NCBI RefSeq assembly: GCF_024160145.1
Contig: NZ_JAMYWQ010000006.1
Location: 62,001-126,000 of the forward strand
Origin: Serratia nevei
GTDB lineage: Bacteria > Pseudomonadota > Gammaproteobacteria > Enterobacterales > Enterobacteriaceae
DNA length: 64,000 bases
Direction of reading: 5' to 3'
The position numbers were made by a program, and so were the translations under genes. This document shows, in pieces, positions 63,019-64,000 of this stretch (position 1 is the first letter of the stretch; each line of letters begins with the position of its first letter). The notes under the pieces are model-generated. The model ran no database searches, was not told the DNA's origin, and saw only the letters and a program-made list of their open reading frames with translations.

Positions 63019-63426
63019 TCACAATCCGCGATCCGGGTCGAAAAGATTCGCGCCTTGTTCATTCCGGGCGCCGGCTCTGCGTACCAGCCACAGGGCGATC
63101 GCCTGGACAATATAATCCTTTTGTTGCTCGTTCAGCGCGACGCCTTGCGGCATACCGTGCCACTTTTCCAGGCAGCTGCGGCAGCAGGTGGCGGTGGCGT
63201 GCTGGGCGACGAATACCGGATGGCCGCGCATCGGCGTTTGCTTACCGTCGTTTTTGGGGTGGGCGGCGGCCAGCCGGCGGTCGATAAAATCGCGGGCATG
63301 GCTGAGGATCAGCGGCAAGCCTTTGTCGTCGAGATAAGCCTGGTCCTTGGCATTTAAACGGAAGCGGGCGCGGAAAGGGGAGCTTTGCAGCCGCTGCCAC
63401 AGCGCGTCGGGATGAAAGGGCATCAT
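63019..63426 (-). CDS. DUF4186 family protein
   Basis: The 135-residue soluble protein matches the DUF4186 pattern, with the conserved block NDGKQTPMRGHPVFVAQHATATCCRSCLEKWHG. His69, His76, Cys81, Cys82, Cys85 and His90 could bind a metal, although no function is known. Two adjacent ATG codons (63426 and 63423) are possible starts. It is the first gene of the apparent leftward unit DUF4186-MFS-rcsD-rcsB. Confidence 0.85.
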   Translation of the reverse strand: MMPFHPDALWQRLQSSPFRARFRLNAKDQAYLDDKGLPLILSHARDFIDRRLAAAHPKNDGKQTPMRGHPVFVAQHATATCCRSCLEKWHGMPQGVALNEQQKDYIVQAIALWLVRRAGARNEQGANLFDPDRGL

Positions 63427-63673
63427 GGTGTTACTCGATGAGGGGGCGTTTTTTCAGGCTACCAGAATTGAAACTCTGCGGCTAATTTTGCCTGCGGCGC
63501 GAAATAATGGGTGGGATGCAGCACGAAATGAAAAGAAAATTCAATTTGTAGACTAAAATAAGGAAATAGATTAGCAATTAGTGCGGAAGTAAATTAGTGA
63601 AACTATATCATGAGGTTATTTATTTGCTTGCTATTTGTGCGAGTTGGAATTGTGAGGGGAGTATGGAGAAAAA
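63427..63673. other. AT-rich gap between micF and the DUF4186 gene
   Basis: This 247-base AT-rich stretch must hold the promoter of the DUF4186-MFS-rcsD-rcsB unit. I see no open frame or structured RNA in it. Confidence 0.4.
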
Positions 63674-63757
63674 TAAAAAACCGGCCAGAAGCCGGTTAAA
63701 GGGATGCAGAAATTATCTTCCGATAATGAAGGTAATAATGAAAATAATGATGATAGC
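63674..63757 (-). ncRNA. micF: MicF small regulatory RNA
   Basis: On the minus strand the RNA starts GCTATCATCATTATTTTCAT, nearly identical to the 5' end of E. coli MicF, continues with ATTACCTTCATT, and ends in a terminator with arms AACCGGC/GCCGGTT followed by a T-run (63679-63697). The length, about 84 bases, is a little shorter than E. coli MicF (93). A TATAAT -10 lies at 63764-63769, seven bases upstream. MicF represses OmpF-type porin translation through its 5' end with Hfq. Its position between rcsD and a porin promoter is as in E. coli. Confidence 0.92.
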
Positions 63758-63763
63758 GAGGTG

Positions 63764-63808
63764 ATTATAACGGCTGGAAGCGGACGGCGTTTTGGCACAA
63801 TGTGCTTA
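63764..63808 (-). promoter_or_regulatory. micF promoter with MarA/SoxS/Rob marbox
   Basis: On the minus strand TATAAT (63764-63769) is the -10. Upstream, GCAC-ATTGT-GCCAAAA (about 63789-63806) fits the marbox core GCAC-N2-W-N2-RYYAAA and corresponds to the marbox known at E. coli micF. The -35 is weak, as expected for an activator-dependent promoter. Confidence 0.75.
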
Positions 63809-63947
63809 TTGCCCGGCTCCATTGTATGGTTGGCTTTTTTTTCTTAAGGATATGTATAACTGCATGATTTTTTATCAATTAATCTATTCTTTGTCTTTAA
63901 GTGCTTTATTTTGTTTGTCGGTAATGTTTTGTGAAAGTTCGCACGCA

Positions 63948-63986
63948 TTTACATTTTGAAACCTTTCTTAATTACACTGAAACACT
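63948..63986 (+). promoter_or_regulatory. OmpR boxes of an ompC-type porin promoter
   Basis: TTTACATTTTGAAAC (63948-63962) is the same as the upstream OmpR site of E. coli ompC, and a second site of similar kind, ATTACACTGAAACACT, follows at 63971-63986, about one box length on. The porin gene itself would begin to the right of the window. These sites may also serve micF on the other strand. Confidence 0.8.
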
Positions 63987-64000
63987 ATCGGATACTTGGT

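Noticed and set aside
63631-63822. A 63-codon leftward open frame starting MEPGNKHIV
   Set aside because: It runs through the micF promoter, RNA and terminator, has no ribosome-binding site and no family resemblance; the DNA is explained by MicF.

Overview
The window is a chromosomal segment of a GC-rich member of the Enterobacterales, most likely Serratia (S. marcescens-like). This is inferred from protein resemblance and gene order recalled from memory; no database was searched. The backbone follows the E. coli order ackA-yfbV-yfbU-yfbT-yfbS-yfbR-alaA-lrhA-nuoA..N, then elaB-menD-menH-menB-menC-menE, yfaZ, yfaY, yfaE-nrdB-nrdA, ubiG, gyrA, rcsC, rcsB-rcsD, micF and the promoter of an ompC-type porin at the right edge. 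There are no rRNA or tRNA genes, insertion sequences, prophage genes or CRISPR arrays.

Layout. 1-6.4 kb: the 5' part of ackA, small conserved proteins YfbV/YfbU, the sugar phosphatase HxpA (YfbT), the transporter YfbS, the nucleotidase YfbR and the alanine aminotransferase AlaA. 6.4-8.3 kb: the LysR-type regulator LrhA (HexS in Serratia) behind a long leader. 8.2-24 kb: the complete 13-gene NADH:quinone oxidoreductase (complex I) operon with fused nuoCD, closed by a strong terminator; stem-loops sit in several of its intercistronic gaps, the most striking being a nested palindrome of about 72 bp between nuoL and nuoM.

24-30.5 kb is an accessory stretch: a divergent LysR/MFS pair, the DUF1097 protein YcdZ with a perfect CRP site, and an L-idonate/5-ketogluconate module (idnR, idnO, idnD) lacking the usual transporter and kinase. 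30.5-36.6 kb holds elaB and the menaquinone genes menD-H-B-C-E; menF, which lies between elaB and menD in E. coli, is missing here. 36.6-47.1 kb mixes backbone genes (yfaZ, yfaY) with insertions: the catalase katA, a TonB-dependent receptor with a periplasmic binding protein, the tyrosine permease tyrP with TyrR boxes, and a flavin monooxygenase divergent from an AraC regulator.

47.1-47.6 kb contains a complete hok/sok-type toxin-antitoxin locus (50-residue toxin, structured leader, antisense RNA). 47.6-55.4 kb carries ribonucleotide reductase genes (nrdA-nrdB-yfaE, with two NrdR boxes and a DnaA box), ubiG and gyrA. 55.5-63.4 kb encodes the Rcs phosphorelay (rcsC; rcsD-rcsB), with an MFS gene and a DUF4186 gene directly upstream of rcsD in the same direction. 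The right edge encodes the MicF small RNA, divergent from OmpR-type boxes that should drive a porin gene just outside the window.

Overall this is respiratory, quinone and envelope-stress core chromosome with several small accessory insertions at gene junctions. I found no large novel multi-gene system. The observations most worth a second look are the hok/sok locus, the LacI-family regulator without a hinge helix, the truncated idonate module, the receptor/binding-protein pair, the extended rcsDB operon and the nuoL-nuoM palindrome.
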